In this document: piece by piece, positions 18,213 to 27,318 of the stretch
How positions within the stretch are numbered: the first letter of the stretch is position 1
How the letters are laid out: each line of letters opens with the position of its first letter
From: Vulcanimicrobiota bacterium
Lineage (GTDB): Bacteria > Vulcanimicrobiota > Vulcanimicrobiia > Vulcanimicrobiales > Vulcanimicrobiaceae
NCBI GenBank assembly: GCA_027459645.1
Contig: DAIDHQ010000042.1
Coordinates: 1-64,000 of the forward strand
Reading direction: 5' to 3'
Length of the DNA stretch: 64,000 bases
Made by a program: the position numbers and the translations under genes
The notes under the pieces: generated by a model
What the model saw: only the letters and a program-made list of their open reading frames with translations
Told to the model about the DNA's origin: nothing
The model's database searches: none

Positions 18213-19208
18213 TTAGGGTTTGCGTTTAAAGCGGCCGGTAAGATCGCGCGCAAACCGCATCGCGTCGCTCTTGGTGCGATCGTAAACGCGTTTGGCGTCG
18301 GCCTTGCTCATGTGATGGCCGTGCTCCAAGAAAAACGTCGCGCTTTCACCGACGACGATCGTGCCCGCATACGCGATCGCGCCTTTGATCGCGATGCCGG
18401 CCACGGGAACGAAGCCGACCAATTCGCGGGCCAGGCTGCGCCATCCGAAACCGCCGCCGATGACCGGAAGCAATTGCCACATGCGCTGCACGTCCGGGTC
18501 GCGCCCGTACGCCGCTTGAATGTGCAGCAGCAGCATCATCTGTAAGCCGGTGATTGCCACCATGTCGCCCGCCGATGCAAAGGCGCCGAGCACAACGCCG
18601 AAGACCGGCACGTGATCCACGACCGCGCTCGCAAGCGCGACCTTGAGCGCGTTATTGGCCGCATCGCGCGTCAACTTCGCGGCGACCGCTTCGCGCAGCG
18701 GCGGCAAGCGCCGTCCGACCGCAATCTCGACGCCCTTTGACGCATCGACCATGTGAATGAACACGCGTCCGCGCAGCGCTTCTTTCGTGAGCGCCGGGAC
18801 GACGTATTCCCCGAAGGTTCCCGGCGCCGGAAGCGATGCCGGCCCGCTCGGCTGCGAAGCGTGATCGACGGTGATGCCGACGATCGGCACGCGAAGGGTT
18901 TTTAGCGGATCGAGTTGTGCGCCGGCTAAGTCGCCGCGCCGTCCGAGAAAGACGACGAGCCGCACTTCGGCGGGGTCGGCGACGAGCGGGGCGTCGGGAT
19001 AGATCGTCTCGAGACACGACGCAGCGTCGAGCGGAATCGCGCCGTCGTCATGGCCCGAGAGCAGCAGCATGCGAAATTCCGCGACCAGCGCGGGATCTCC
19101 GCAGAGCAAGAAGCGGAACGGCTTGCGCACGTGCGCGCGCACCGCATTAACGTCGATGCCTTTGCGGACCAGGCGGAAAAGATCGGTCGCTCCAAGGGAT
19201 GCTGCCAT
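18213..19208 (-). CDS. DUF697-like membrane protein
   Basis: ATDLFRLVRKGIDVNAV; hydrophobic C-terminal segments GWRSLARELVGFVPVAGIAIKGAIAYAGT. Confidence 0.65.
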   Translation of the reverse strand: MAASLGATDLFRLVRKGIDVNAVRAHVRKPFRFLLCGDPALVAEFRMLLLSGHDDGAIPLDAASCLETIYPDAPLVADPAEVRLVVFLGRRGDLAGAQLDPLKTLRVPIVGITVDHASQPSGPASLPAPGTFGEYVVPALTKEALRGRVFIHMVDASKGVEIAVGRRLPPLREAVAAKLTRDAANNALKVALASAVVDHVPVFGVVLGAFASAGDMVAITGLQMMLLLHIQAAYGRDPDVQRMWQLLPVIGGGFGWRSLARELVGFVPVAGIAIKGAIAYAGTIVVGESATFFLEHGHHMSKADAKRVYDRTKSDAMRFARDLTGRFKRKP

Positions 19209-19219
19209 GTGGGTGCGTT

Positions 19220-21238
19220 TTACCCGGCTTCCATCTCTTTGACGGGATCGTCGGTGTAGTCGAGATAGATCAGGCCCGTAAAGATCTCGAGCGGCCACGC
19301 GTGCATGCCGTGCAGGTTGGCCAAGTCGACGGGCGATTTCTTGGTCTGCACCATTTCGTCGACGATTTCTTGCGGGGTCGACTTGATGTCGGCCGCTAGA
19401 ATCGTCGCCACCACGACGTCTCCCGGCGTGATGTCGTCGCGCAGCATGCGTGCGTAGCTGATGCCGTCGGTGTGGAAGCGCTGGTTGAGCGCGTATTGCA
19501 GCGTCTTGTAGCGCTGCCGCGAGGTGCCGACGCCGAGCAGCGTGATCTGCGCCGAAAGCTGGCGCGTGCGCGCCATGTTATAGACCTGATCCGCCTGCGA
19601 AGCGGCGGTAGCCGCATTGTTCAGCTCGGTCATCGTCTTCTGCATCATCGGCGCGAGCGCCTGATAGTCCATGTCGCTCATGTCGCCGCGATAGTTGATG
19701 TTCACGCGGTTCACTTCGCGGAAGAACGCGTCCAGATCGCCGAGCGATTGATCGAGCAGCGTGAGCGAAGCGCGCGACGCATCGACCGTGCGAACCATGT
19801 CGGAGTCGGCCAGCTGCAAAGTCTTGAGCACGCTCGGATAGCTCGGGAGCAAGGCGATCGATTCGGTCGGAATCGGCTTGGAGTCGAGCGTCGCCTGCAT
19901 CTCGTGAAGAATCTGGCCGCTCTCCTTGAGCAAGCCGGAACTCTTGCCTTTTTTGAGCGTTCCGACGCCTTCGAGCGAGGTCGAGGAGTCCGAGATCGCG
20001 CTGTTGAGCGAGCGCGCCATCGCGTTGATGTTCTTCAGCACCGCTTCCAGCTTCGAACCGTGCTGCACGTTGATGTTGCTGAAGTTCGGGATTTCGTACT
20101 GCAGCGCGTTCATGCGGTTGTTGATCGTCTTGAGCTGGTCGATGCCTTCGTCGCGGCGTTCGCTAACCTGTTCGTTCGCGAGCGTCTGCGAAGTTTGAGC
20201 GGCGTCGAGCGCCGCCTGAAGGCGCGAAAGATCCGGCTTGACGAGCGTTACTTCCCGAGCTTGCATGTGTTCGAGCGCCGCGATACGCTGCGTCGCCTCG
20301 GTCCGCGCGTCCGCATTGCCGAGCTGGGCGACCTCCGCGAGCGTTTGCTCGCTCTTGCTGGGAAGGCCCATGGCGATTTCATCGTTCGCGATGCCGAGAA
20401 GGGCCTCGGTGTTCTTCGGATCCTTGTTGAGGATCTGCTGGAACTTCCACATCGAGAACGAGTAGCGCGCGCGTTCCGCGTCGCTTGCCGCTTGCACGAG
20501 CTGCTGTTGTTCGGTGACCACTTTCGGGTCGAGCTCCGGATACCCGACGAGATGCGCGATACGCGCGTTGGCGCCCGGGTGATCCTGGAAATACTTGTCG
20601 ACGATGCTCGCGTGCGCGTCGGATAGGACTTTCAGGTGCGCGAGCATGGTCTCCATCGCCTGAGGATCGTAGCCCGCGCGTGCCATCAATTGCAGTCCCG
20701 TGCGATCCGCCTGAAGTTCGTCGGCGCGTTCCATCTTGGCGATGGCGCCGGCCTGCAGCAGATTGCCGAAATTGTAGATCAGCGGCGAGAAGATCGACGC
20801 GATTCCGAAGAGCAAGTTCATCGCCTGCGCTTTTGCCTGCAAAGTCACGGTATGACGGCGCTCGATGTGGCCGGTTTCGTGCCCCAGAACGCCGGCGAGT
20901 TCGTCGTCGGACTGCACGAAATCGATCATGCCTTCGTTGACGTACACGTAGCCGCCGAGCGTCGAGAAGGCGTTGGGATCCGGATCGTGGATGATCTTGA
21001 CGTTGTAGGGCAAGTCTTTGCGCGCGACTTCTTTCCAGAGATTGCGCGTGATGGACTGAACGTACGCGTTGAGCAGGGGGTCCGTTTCGATGACGCTCGA
21101 TTCGACGATCTGCTCGTCGCTCACGCGGCCCATTTGGATCTCGGCTTGGGTTGAAAGCGCAAGCGCGGGTGCCGGACATATGGCACCCAAGAGCGATACG
21201 ATGACGGCAATCGGAAGAAGGCGGCGATACATGGACAT
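19220..21238 (-). CDS. M48-family metalloprotease with long C-terminal extension
   Basis: Signal peptide; GVLGHETGHIERRHTV zinc motif; N-terminal BepA/Loi-like protease followed by about 350 aa helical region. Confidence 0.88.
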   Translation of the reverse strand: MSMYRRLLPIAVIVSLLGAICPAPALALSTQAEIQMGRVSDEQIVESSVIETDPLLNAYVQSITRNLWKEVARKDLPYNVKIIHDPDPNAFSTLGGYVYVNEGMIDFVQSDDELAGVLGHETGHIERRHTVTLQAKAQAMNLLFGIASIFSPLIYNFGNLLQAGAIAKMERADELQADRTGLQLMARAGYDPQAMETMLAHLKVLSDAHASIVDKYFQDHPGANARIAHLVGYPELDPKVVTEQQQLVQAASDAERARYSFSMWKFQQILNKDPKNTEALLGIANDEIAMGLPSKSEQTLAEVAQLGNADARTEATQRIAALEHMQAREVTLVKPDLSRLQAALDAAQTSQTLANEQVSERRDEGIDQLKTINNRMNALQYEIPNFSNINVQHGSKLEAVLKNINAMARSLNSAISDSSTSLEGVGTLKKGKSSGLLKESGQILHEMQATLDSKPIPTESIALLPSYPSVLKTLQLADSDMVRTVDASRASLTLLDQSLGDLDAFFREVNRVNINYRGDMSDMDYQALAPMMQKTMTELNNAATAASQADQVYNMARTRQLSAQITLLGVGTSRQRYKTLQYALNQRFHTDGISYARMLRDDITPGDVVVATILAADIKSTPQEIVDEMVQTKKSPVDLANLHGMHAWPLEIFTGLIYLDYTDDPVKEMEAG

Positions 21239-21424
21239 CCTTACCTTATTACTCAGCGGCGTACCCTTAAGTTACGCCCGGGAACCCCAGTCGCTCAACG
21301 CTCGAGCAACCCCTGACGTTACTCGTCGGCGCTGTGTATTGTATGTGGATAATGCAAAGAACTTGCGAACGCCTGTGGATGCCGGGAGGGCGCATGGGAA
21401 GGCGCCTCTGAATCTGCGCGGGCA

Positions 21425-22234
21425 ATGACGCTTATTCGAGGACGCGGGCTCGGCCTGGAGCTTCGTCTGGAAAGCGCGGATTTCGATGCCGCGCTGCTTG
21501 ACTTGTCCGCAAAACTGAGCGAGCGGCCCGGGTTTTATCGCGGTTCCTCCGCCACGGCGGTGGTCGCGGATCCGCCTCCGGGCCACGTCCAGCTCGACGC
21601 GCTGCGCGCGCTGCTATCGGAACACGGCATCGAGCTCTTGGGCGTCGAGTCCGCGGCCGCAGCCGGTGAAGAGCTCGCGCGCCGCCGCGCAATGCGTCCC
21701 AAGCGCGAAATGAAGCTCTCCGAAGCCGCCCGCTCGCTCGTCGCCGATTTTGCCGGAGCGCGTGCCGATATCGCCCAGCGGCGCAAGCGCGGCGAACCGA
21801 GCGTGCCGCGAACGCTGCACCGCGAACCCGCCGCGCCGGTGCCCGCTAAAGCCGAGCAGCCGCAGCCGCTCCACGTCGCGCCGCCGCCGCCCGAGACGCT
21901 GTATCACGTCGGAACGTTGCGCGGCGGCCAGTCGCTGCATCACGACGGAAACATTGTCGTCGTCGGCGACGTCAATCCAGGAACCGAACTGATCGCGTCG
22001 GGCGACATCGTGGTCTTCGGCCGCTTGCTCGGCGTCGCACACGCCGGCGCGCAAGGCGACGAGGATGCGAAAGTCTACGCGCTGCAGATGGAGGCGACGC
22101 AACTGCGCATCGCCGCATGTATCGCACTCGACGAGGAGCGCGGCACGCCTTCCGCGCAACCAGAGGTAGCATTCGTTCGCGACGGACGCATCACCGTCGC
22201 GCCGTTTTCGAAAGCAGCGGAGGTGTTCAACTAA
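21425..22234 (+). CDS. minC: Septum site-determining protein MinC
   Basis: C-terminal LRGGQSLHHDGNIVVVGDVNPGTELIASGDIVVFGRLLGVAHAG. Confidence 0.93.
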   Translation: MTLIRGRGLGLELRLESADFDAALLDLSAKLSERPGFYRGSSATAVVADPPPGHVQLDALRALLSEHGIELLGVESAAAAGEELARRRAMRPKREMKLSEAARSLVADFAGARADIAQRRKRGEPSVPRTLHREPAAPVPAKAEQPQPLHVAPPPPETLYHVGTLRGGQSLHHDGNIVVVGDVNPGTELIASGDIVVFGRLLGVAHAGAQGDEDAKVYALQMEATQLRIAACIALDEERGTPSAQPEVAFVRDGRITVAPFSKAAEVFN

Positions 22235-22235
22235 T

Positions 22236-23027
22236 ATGGCAGCACGGCGAATCGTCGTAACCTCCGGCAAGGGCGGCGTCGGCAAGACGACCACCACCGC
22301 CAATCTTGGCGCGGCGCTTGCAAAGCGCGGTCATCGCGTCATTCTCGTCGACGCGGACATCGGACTGCGCAATCTCGATTTGGTGCTCGGGCTCGAAAAG
22401 CGCATCGTCTTCGATTTGGTCGAAGTCGCCGAAGGCCGCTGCCAGTTGCGTCAAGCGCTCATCAAAGACAAGCGCTTTGAATCGCTTTCGATCCTTCCGG
22501 CCGCGCAGACGCGCGACAAGGATGCCATCACCGAAGCGCAGTTCGAAGCGATCGTGAAAGAAGCCGCGGAGATCGCCGATTTCGTCTTCATCGATTGTCC
22601 GGCCGGTATCGAAGCCGGCTTTCGCAACGCCGTGGCCGGCGCGCAGGAAGCGCTCGTAGTCACGACGCCGGAAGTGAGCGCGATTCGCGATGCCGACCGC
22701 GTCGTCGGCAAGCTCAACGACAAGAAGATGCCGATCCGCCTGATCGTCAACCGGTTGCGTCCTGAGATGGTGCGTACCGGCGACATGCTTTCGGTCGAAG
22801 ACGTCTGCGAGATTCTTTCGGTCGAACTCGTCGGCATCGTGCCCGACGACGAAGAGGTCATCGATACGACCAATCGCGGAACGCCCATCGTGCTCGACGA
22901 AACGGCAAAACTCCGCGTGATTTACGACAAGATCGCTCGGCGTCTCGAAGGCGACGTCGTTCCGTTCACCAACTTCGACGGCGGAGGGTTCTTCGGCCGT
23001 CTGCTCGGCGCGCTTAAAGCGGGGTAA
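22236..23027 (+). CDS. minD: Septum site-determining ATPase MinD (copy 1)
   Basis: RRIVVTSGKGGVGKTTTTANLGAALA; DADIGLRNLDLVLGLE; C-terminal amphipathic GGGFFGRLLGALKAG. Confidence 0.95.
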   Translation: MAARRIVVTSGKGGVGKTTTTANLGAALAKRGHRVILVDADIGLRNLDLVLGLEKRIVFDLVEVAEGRCQLRQALIKDKRFESLSILPAAQTRDKDAITEAQFEAIVKEAAEIADFVFIDCPAGIEAGFRNAVAGAQEALVVTTPEVSAIRDADRVVGKLNDKKMPIRLIVNRLRPEMVRTGDMLSVEDVCEILSVELVGIVPDDEEVIDTTNRGTPIVLDETAKLRVIYDKIARRLEGDVVPFTNFDGGGFFGRLLGALKAG

Positions 23028-23033
23028 GGCGAG

Positions 23034-23960
23034 ATGCACCTCCTTCGACAAGCTCAGGATGACGACGAGTCGCGGATCGGCCGCAGGCCGAACGCCATGG
23101 ATTCGGCGGTAGCCGAATCCGGTCAGGATGACGTTGCGACGCCGGTGAGCGACGCTGCCAAAAAACTCGGTCGCGCGATCGTCGTGACTTCGGGTAAGGG
23201 CGGCGTTGGCAAAACGACGACGACGGCGAATCTCGGCATCGCGCTTGCGTCGCGCGGGGCGCGCGTAGCGCTCGTCGATGCCGACGTCGGTTTGCGCAAC
23301 CTCGATATCGTGCTCGGTCTGGAGAGCCGCGTGAAATATCACGTGCTCGACGTGCTCGAAGAAAAGACGACGCTCGACGAAGCGCTGGTCAAAGACAAAC
23401 GGTGCGAAACGCTCTCGCTGCTCGCGGCCGCGCAGACGCGCGAGAAAGACGACGTCGACACCGGCAAGATGCGCGAACTCATCGGCGCGTTGCGCGAGCG
23501 CTTCGACTACGTCTTGATCGATTGCCCGGCCGGCATCGAAAAAGGCTTCGTCAACGCGGTCGCGGGTGCCGAAGAAGCGATCGTCGTGTGCACGCCGGAA
23601 GTTTCGGCGGTGCGCGACGTCGATCGCGTGGTCGGGCTGCTCGGAAATAGATTCAAGCCGCAGCTGATCATCAACCGGTTGCGTCCGGCGCTCGTCAAGA
23701 AAGGCAAGATGCTCTCGGTCGACGACGTCAACGGCATCCTGCATCTTCCGCTCCTGGGCGTCATCGCCGACGAACCGGAAATCATCGTGACGACCAACAA
23801 AGGCGAGCCGCTCGCGCTGCGCCACGAAGGACAGACGGCGGCCGCATATCATGCGATCGCGGCACGCGTCGCGGGTGAAGACGTTCCCGCGCCGACGGTG
23901 GAAAGCAAAGAGAACTTCGGCGACAAGCTGCGCGCCTTCTTCGGGGGACGTAAGGCATGA
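23034..23960 (+). CDS. minD: Septum site-determining ATPase MinD (copy 2); 5' end overlaps repeat elements, alternative GTG start 23145
   Basis: GRAIVVTSGKGGVGKTTTTANLGIALASRGARVALVDADVGLRNLDIVLGLE; C-terminal KENFGDKLRAFFGG. Confidence 0.93.
   Translation: MHLLRQAQDDDESRIGRRPNAMDSAVAESGQDDVATPVSDAAKKLGRAIVVTSGKGGVGKTTTTANLGIALASRGARVALVDADVGLRNLDIVLGLESRVKYHVLDVLEEKTTLDEALVKDKRCETLSLLAAAQTREKDDVDTGKMRELIGALRERFDYVLIDCPAGIEKGFVNAVAGAEEAIVVCTPEVSAVRDVDRVVGLLGNRFKPQLIINRLRPALVKKGKMLSVDDVNGILHLPLLGVIADEPEIIVTTNKGEPLALRHEGQTAAAYHAIAARVAGEDVPAPTVESKENFGDKLRAFFGGRKA
23039..23063 (-). repeat. Short palindromic-repeat variant (gtcatcctgagcttgtcgaagga)
   Basis: cctccttcgacaagctcaggatgac overlapping minD copy 2 start. 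Confidence 0.75.
23076..23132 (-). repeat. Two-hairpin repeat variant ending in gtcatcctgacc
   Basis: tcggcc-gca-ggccga and ggattcggc-ggta-gccgaatcc perfect stems, then ggtcaggatgac. Confidence 0.7.
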
Positions 23961-24376
23961 TCGACTGGATGAAAAAGCTCTTCGGCCAAACGCCGTCGAG
24001 CTCGACCGCCAAAGAACGGTTGCGCCTCGTGCTCATGACCGATCATCTGGCGCTCGCGCCCGAGATCATCGAAAACATGAAGCGCGATCTGGTGGACGTG
24101 ATCTCGCGCTACGTGGAAGTGGATCGCGAAAAGGTCGAAGTGAATTTCGAGCGCGAGGACAAGGCGCTCGCGATGCTCGCGAATATCCCGATCACGGCAG
24201 TCAATCGGCAGAGCCCGCCGGAGCCGCCCCCCGAGCGACCGGCCGACCCGCCGAGCGCGATCGTGGAATCGACGAAGGATGAGGTCGCGGCGCCGGCATC
24301 GACGCACGCCGGGGCACCGCCTCGCCGTAAGCGGCGGAAGAAGCCGGCCGCTTCAAAGGCAGCGCCCGCACAGTAA
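23957..24376 (+). CDS. minE: Cell division topological specificity factor MinE with basic C-terminal extension
   Basis: MIDWMKKLFGQ...AKERLRLVLMTDHLALAPEIIENMKRDLVDVISRYVEVDREKVEVNFER. Confidence 0.92.
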   Translation: MIDWMKKLFGQTPSSSTAKERLRLVLMTDHLALAPEIIENMKRDLVDVISRYVEVDREKVEVNFEREDKALAMLANIPITAVNRQSPPEPPPERPADPPSAIVESTKDEVAAPASTHAGAPPRRKRRKKPAASKAAPAQ

Positions 24377-24391
24377 GCCGAAGAGAGGCGC

Positions 24392-25525
24392 GTGGCCGTC
24401 CTATCCCTCGGCGTCGATACGCGTCGCTACGTTCGCAACTTTAACTGGTCGCTCGCGCTGTCGTGCGTGGCGCTTTCGTTTCTAGGCATCGTCTGCATTC
24501 AGTCGGCCGATCTGCATTCGCCCGCACCCGGCGGCGAGATGCACCGTCAGATCTTGTATCTGCTGCTCGGCATCCCGCTGATGATCGGGTTCTCGTTCAT
24601 CGACTACCGGAATTGGCAGCGTTGGGCTCCGGGACTCTACGTCGTTAACTTGCTGCTGCTCGCGTTCATTCTGCGCGGCGGTCACTCGGCGCTGGGCGCA
24701 CAGCGGTGGATCTCCCTCGGTCCGCTCGGCACGTTCCAACCCTCGGAGCCGGCGAAGTTGATCCTGGCGATCTCGATCGCGTGGGTGCTTTGCCGCAGTA
24801 CGTACGACCGCATTCACGATATGTGGAAACCGTTGCTCGCCGCGGCAATTCCCGCGCTCTTGATCGTGAAGCAGCCCGACCTCGGCACGGCGCTCGTGAT
24901 TCTTGCGATTCTGACGGCGCAACTGTTCTTCGGATTACCGAAGCTCGGCGATTTCGCGCTCTATATCATGGGCGTCGTGATCATTGCTTTCGGCGTCGTC
25001 GGCACGAATGCGATCCTCAAGCCGTTCCAGAAAGCGCGCCTGCTCGTCTTTTTGAATCCCAAGGTCGATCCGCAGGGCGCCGGCTATAACTTGAACCAGT
25101 CGAAGATCGCCGTCGGAAACGGTGAGTGGTTCGGCCGCGGCTTGCATCACGGCACGCAAACGCAACTGAATTTCGTGCCCGAACATTCGCGCGATTTTAT
25201 CTTTACCGTGCTGGCCGAAGAGTTCGGGTTCGTGGGCGCCGCGGCGCTGCTCGTGCTCTACGGCATCGTGCTCTACGGCGGCATTCGCACGATGATCGTC
25301 GCTCGCGATCGTTTCGGCTTTCTCCTGGCGTCGGGTCTGGTCGCGATGCTCTTCTTTCACATCCTGGTGAACATCGGGATGACGATCGGGATCATGCCGA
25401 TTACCGGAATTCCGCTGCCGTTCATGTCGTTCGGCGGATCGGCCATCCTGACGGACTTTGCCGCGGTCGGCGTTCTGCTCAACATCTACTCGCAAAAAGA
25501 TCGCGACGTTCTCGGAAACGCGTAG
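24392..25525 (+). CDS. rodA: Rod shape-determining SEDS protein RodA
   Basis: GAQRWISLGPLGTFQPSEPAKL; GTQTQLNFVPEHSRDFIFTVLAEEFGFVG; PITGIPLPFMSFGGSAI. Confidence 0.93.
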   Translation: MAVLSLGVDTRRYVRNFNWSLALSCVALSFLGIVCIQSADLHSPAPGGEMHRQILYLLLGIPLMIGFSFIDYRNWQRWAPGLYVVNLLLLAFILRGGHSALGAQRWISLGPLGTFQPSEPAKLILAISIAWVLCRSTYDRIHDMWKPLLAAAIPALLIVKQPDLGTALVILAILTAQLFFGLPKLGDFALYIMGVVIIAFGVVGTNAILKPFQKARLLVFLNPKVDPQGAGYNLNQSKIAVGNGEWFGRGLHHGTQTQLNFVPEHSRDFIFTVLAEEFGFVGAAALLVLYGIVLYGGIRTMIVARDRFGFLLASGLVAMLFFHILVNIGMTIGIMPITGIPLPFMSFGGSAILTDFAAVGVLLNIYSQKDRDVLGNA

Positions 25526-25561
25526 GCGTCACGATTGCGCCGTCCGAGGCGTGGAGACGGT

Positions 25562-26689
25562 ATGCACGCCTTGCTCCTTTTGACCGTGCTCGCAACCGCG
25601 AGTCCGGCCGCCGCACCCGTTGCAAAGCCCGGCGACGTCGCTTCGGTTCGCGCCTTCACCGGCGGCATCGCGCTTGCGTCGGCGGCGCGCAATCTCTTCG
25701 TGCTCTATCACGAGCGCACGGTCGAAGGGCGCGACGTGCTGGTTTCGGGAACGATCGCGATTCCGAAGGGCACGCCGCCGCCCGGCGGATGGCCCGTCAT
25801 TAGCTGGGCCCACGGAACGACGGGCAACGCTCCGTCGTGCGCGCCGTCGCAACAGCACAAGATGAACGTAGAGCAGAAGATCCTCGACCAATGGGTGCAA
25901 CACGGCTACGTCGTCGTTCAAACCGACTACGAAGGCGAAGGCAAAGGCACGCCGATCGTTCATCCGTACTTCGTTGCAAAGGCTGCCGCGCGTGACGTCG
26001 CAGATATCGTGCGCGCGGCGCGCCAGATCGATCCCGGCATCGGCCCGCGCTGGGCCGTGATGGGACATTCCGAAGGTGGAACGGCCGCGATTTCAGCCGC
26101 GGCCTACGCACAAGCGTGGGCACCCGAGCTAAAGCTGGTCGGATCGGTCGCGTTTGCGCCGGCGTCCGAGATTGCGCCGTTCATGGACGGCATGCGTCAT
26201 TCGACCGAACCGACGAGCGCCTTCGTACTGTTCTTTATGATGGTCGCGGGCATTGGTTCGTCGGATCCCGCGATCCATCTCGACTCGCTGTTGTCGCCGC
26301 TCGGACGCCAGCTGCTCGCGCAACTGCAGCAGCAATGCGTCGACGAACTCATGAACGATAACGCCTGGGATACGATCGAGCCCGAAGCGATGTGGGCGCC
26401 CGGCGCAAATACCGCGCCGCTGACCAAAGATTTCTTCGACAACGAACCGGGGATGATGAAGCTCACCGTGCCGCTGCTGCTCGTGCAGGGCAGCGCCGAT
26501 ACGATGGTCAGCCCGGCGGCCACCCAAGCGCTGCACGATGAATTCTGCGGGCAAGGCGATCTGGTACGGCTGGACTCCATCGCGGGTGCCAATCACGGCA
26601 CCGTGTTGGCCCAGGGGGCGGCTGCGGCGCTACGTTGGACCGACGCGCTCTTTCACGGCGGTCGCGTCGGCAGCGACTGTCCGCACTAG
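25562..26689 (+). CDS. Secreted alpha/beta hydrolase (secretory lipase-like)
   Basis: Signal peptide; PVISWAHGTTGNAPSCAPS; GHSEGGTAA nucleophile elbow. Confidence 0.82.
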   Translation: MHALLLLTVLATASPAAAPVAKPGDVASVRAFTGGIALASAARNLFVLYHERTVEGRDVLVSGTIAIPKGTPPPGGWPVISWAHGTTGNAPSCAPSQQHKMNVEQKILDQWVQHGYVVVQTDYEGEGKGTPIVHPYFVAKAAARDVADIVRAARQIDPGIGPRWAVMGHSEGGTAAISAAAYAQAWAPELKLVGSVAFAPASEIAPFMDGMRHSTEPTSAFVLFFMMVAGIGSSDPAIHLDSLLSPLGRQLLAQLQQQCVDELMNDNAWDTIEPEAMWAPGANTAPLTKDFFDNEPGMMKLTVPLLLVQGSADTMVSPAATQALHDEFCGQGDLVRLDSIAGANHGTVLAQGAAAALRWTDALFHGGRVGSDCPH

Positions 26690-27318
26690 CGCGCAACGTA
26701 GATCGAACCTCCGCCGCTCCGCCCGAGCGGCTCCCATTGCGGAAATTCCTCGAGCACGGCTTCTTCGACGGGCGTATGGTAGAGCAACCAGGTCGTGCCG
26801 GGATTCGGGCGGTGCAGGATCGATCCGATCGTGACGCGCAGCGCTTCGCCATCGAACGGATTGAACATGAAGACCACCAGATTTCCGGGCGGATACCGCC
26901 ACATGCGCGCGTCGGCGCGCACGACGCGCACGTCGCGACAACGGCGCTTTTCACGCGGCGCGCGTTTGAGATTGTCGCATGCGACCTCGAAGAGTGCCGG
27001 AGATATCTCGACGCCGACGACCTGTTTGAACGGATGTTCTGCCGCGAGCAAGAGCGCGCGTCCCATGCCGGCGCCGACGTCGACGAACGTCGAATCTTCG
27101 ATCGCACCGGGCGGAAGCGCCGCGATCATCGCGCGAAACTCTATCACGGGAACGGCTTGATAGTGCGTCGCGTGCGCTCCGGCATCGCCCACCATTTCGG
27201 GATCGAGATCGCTCAGGAAGAGAATCGCGTGCGTCGTCACGTTGTAATCGCGATCGAACCGGCGGCCTTGGCTGCGCTCGCTCACGCGTGAAGCTTCCCT
27301 ATCGCTGCGGCGATTCAT
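26686..27318 (-). CDS. SAM-dependent methyltransferase
   Basis: TFVDVGAGMGRALLLAAEHPFKQVVGVEISPALFEVACDNL. Confidence 0.82.
   Translation of the reverse strand: MNRRSDREASRVSERSQGRRFDRDYNVTTHAILFLSDLDPEMVGDAGAHATHYQAVPVIEFRAMIAALPPGAIEDSTFVDVGAGMGRALLLAAEHPFKQVVGVEISPALFEVACDNLKRAPREKRRCRDVRVVRADARMWRYPPGNLVVFMFNPFDGEALRVTIGSILHRPNPGTTWLLYHTPVEEAVLEEFPQWEPLGRSGGGSIYVAR

Noticed and set aside
22227-23852. 541-aa minus-strand ORF with internally repeated sequence
   Set aside because: Antisense of the two minD paralogues; the internal repetition merely mirrors the minD duplication.
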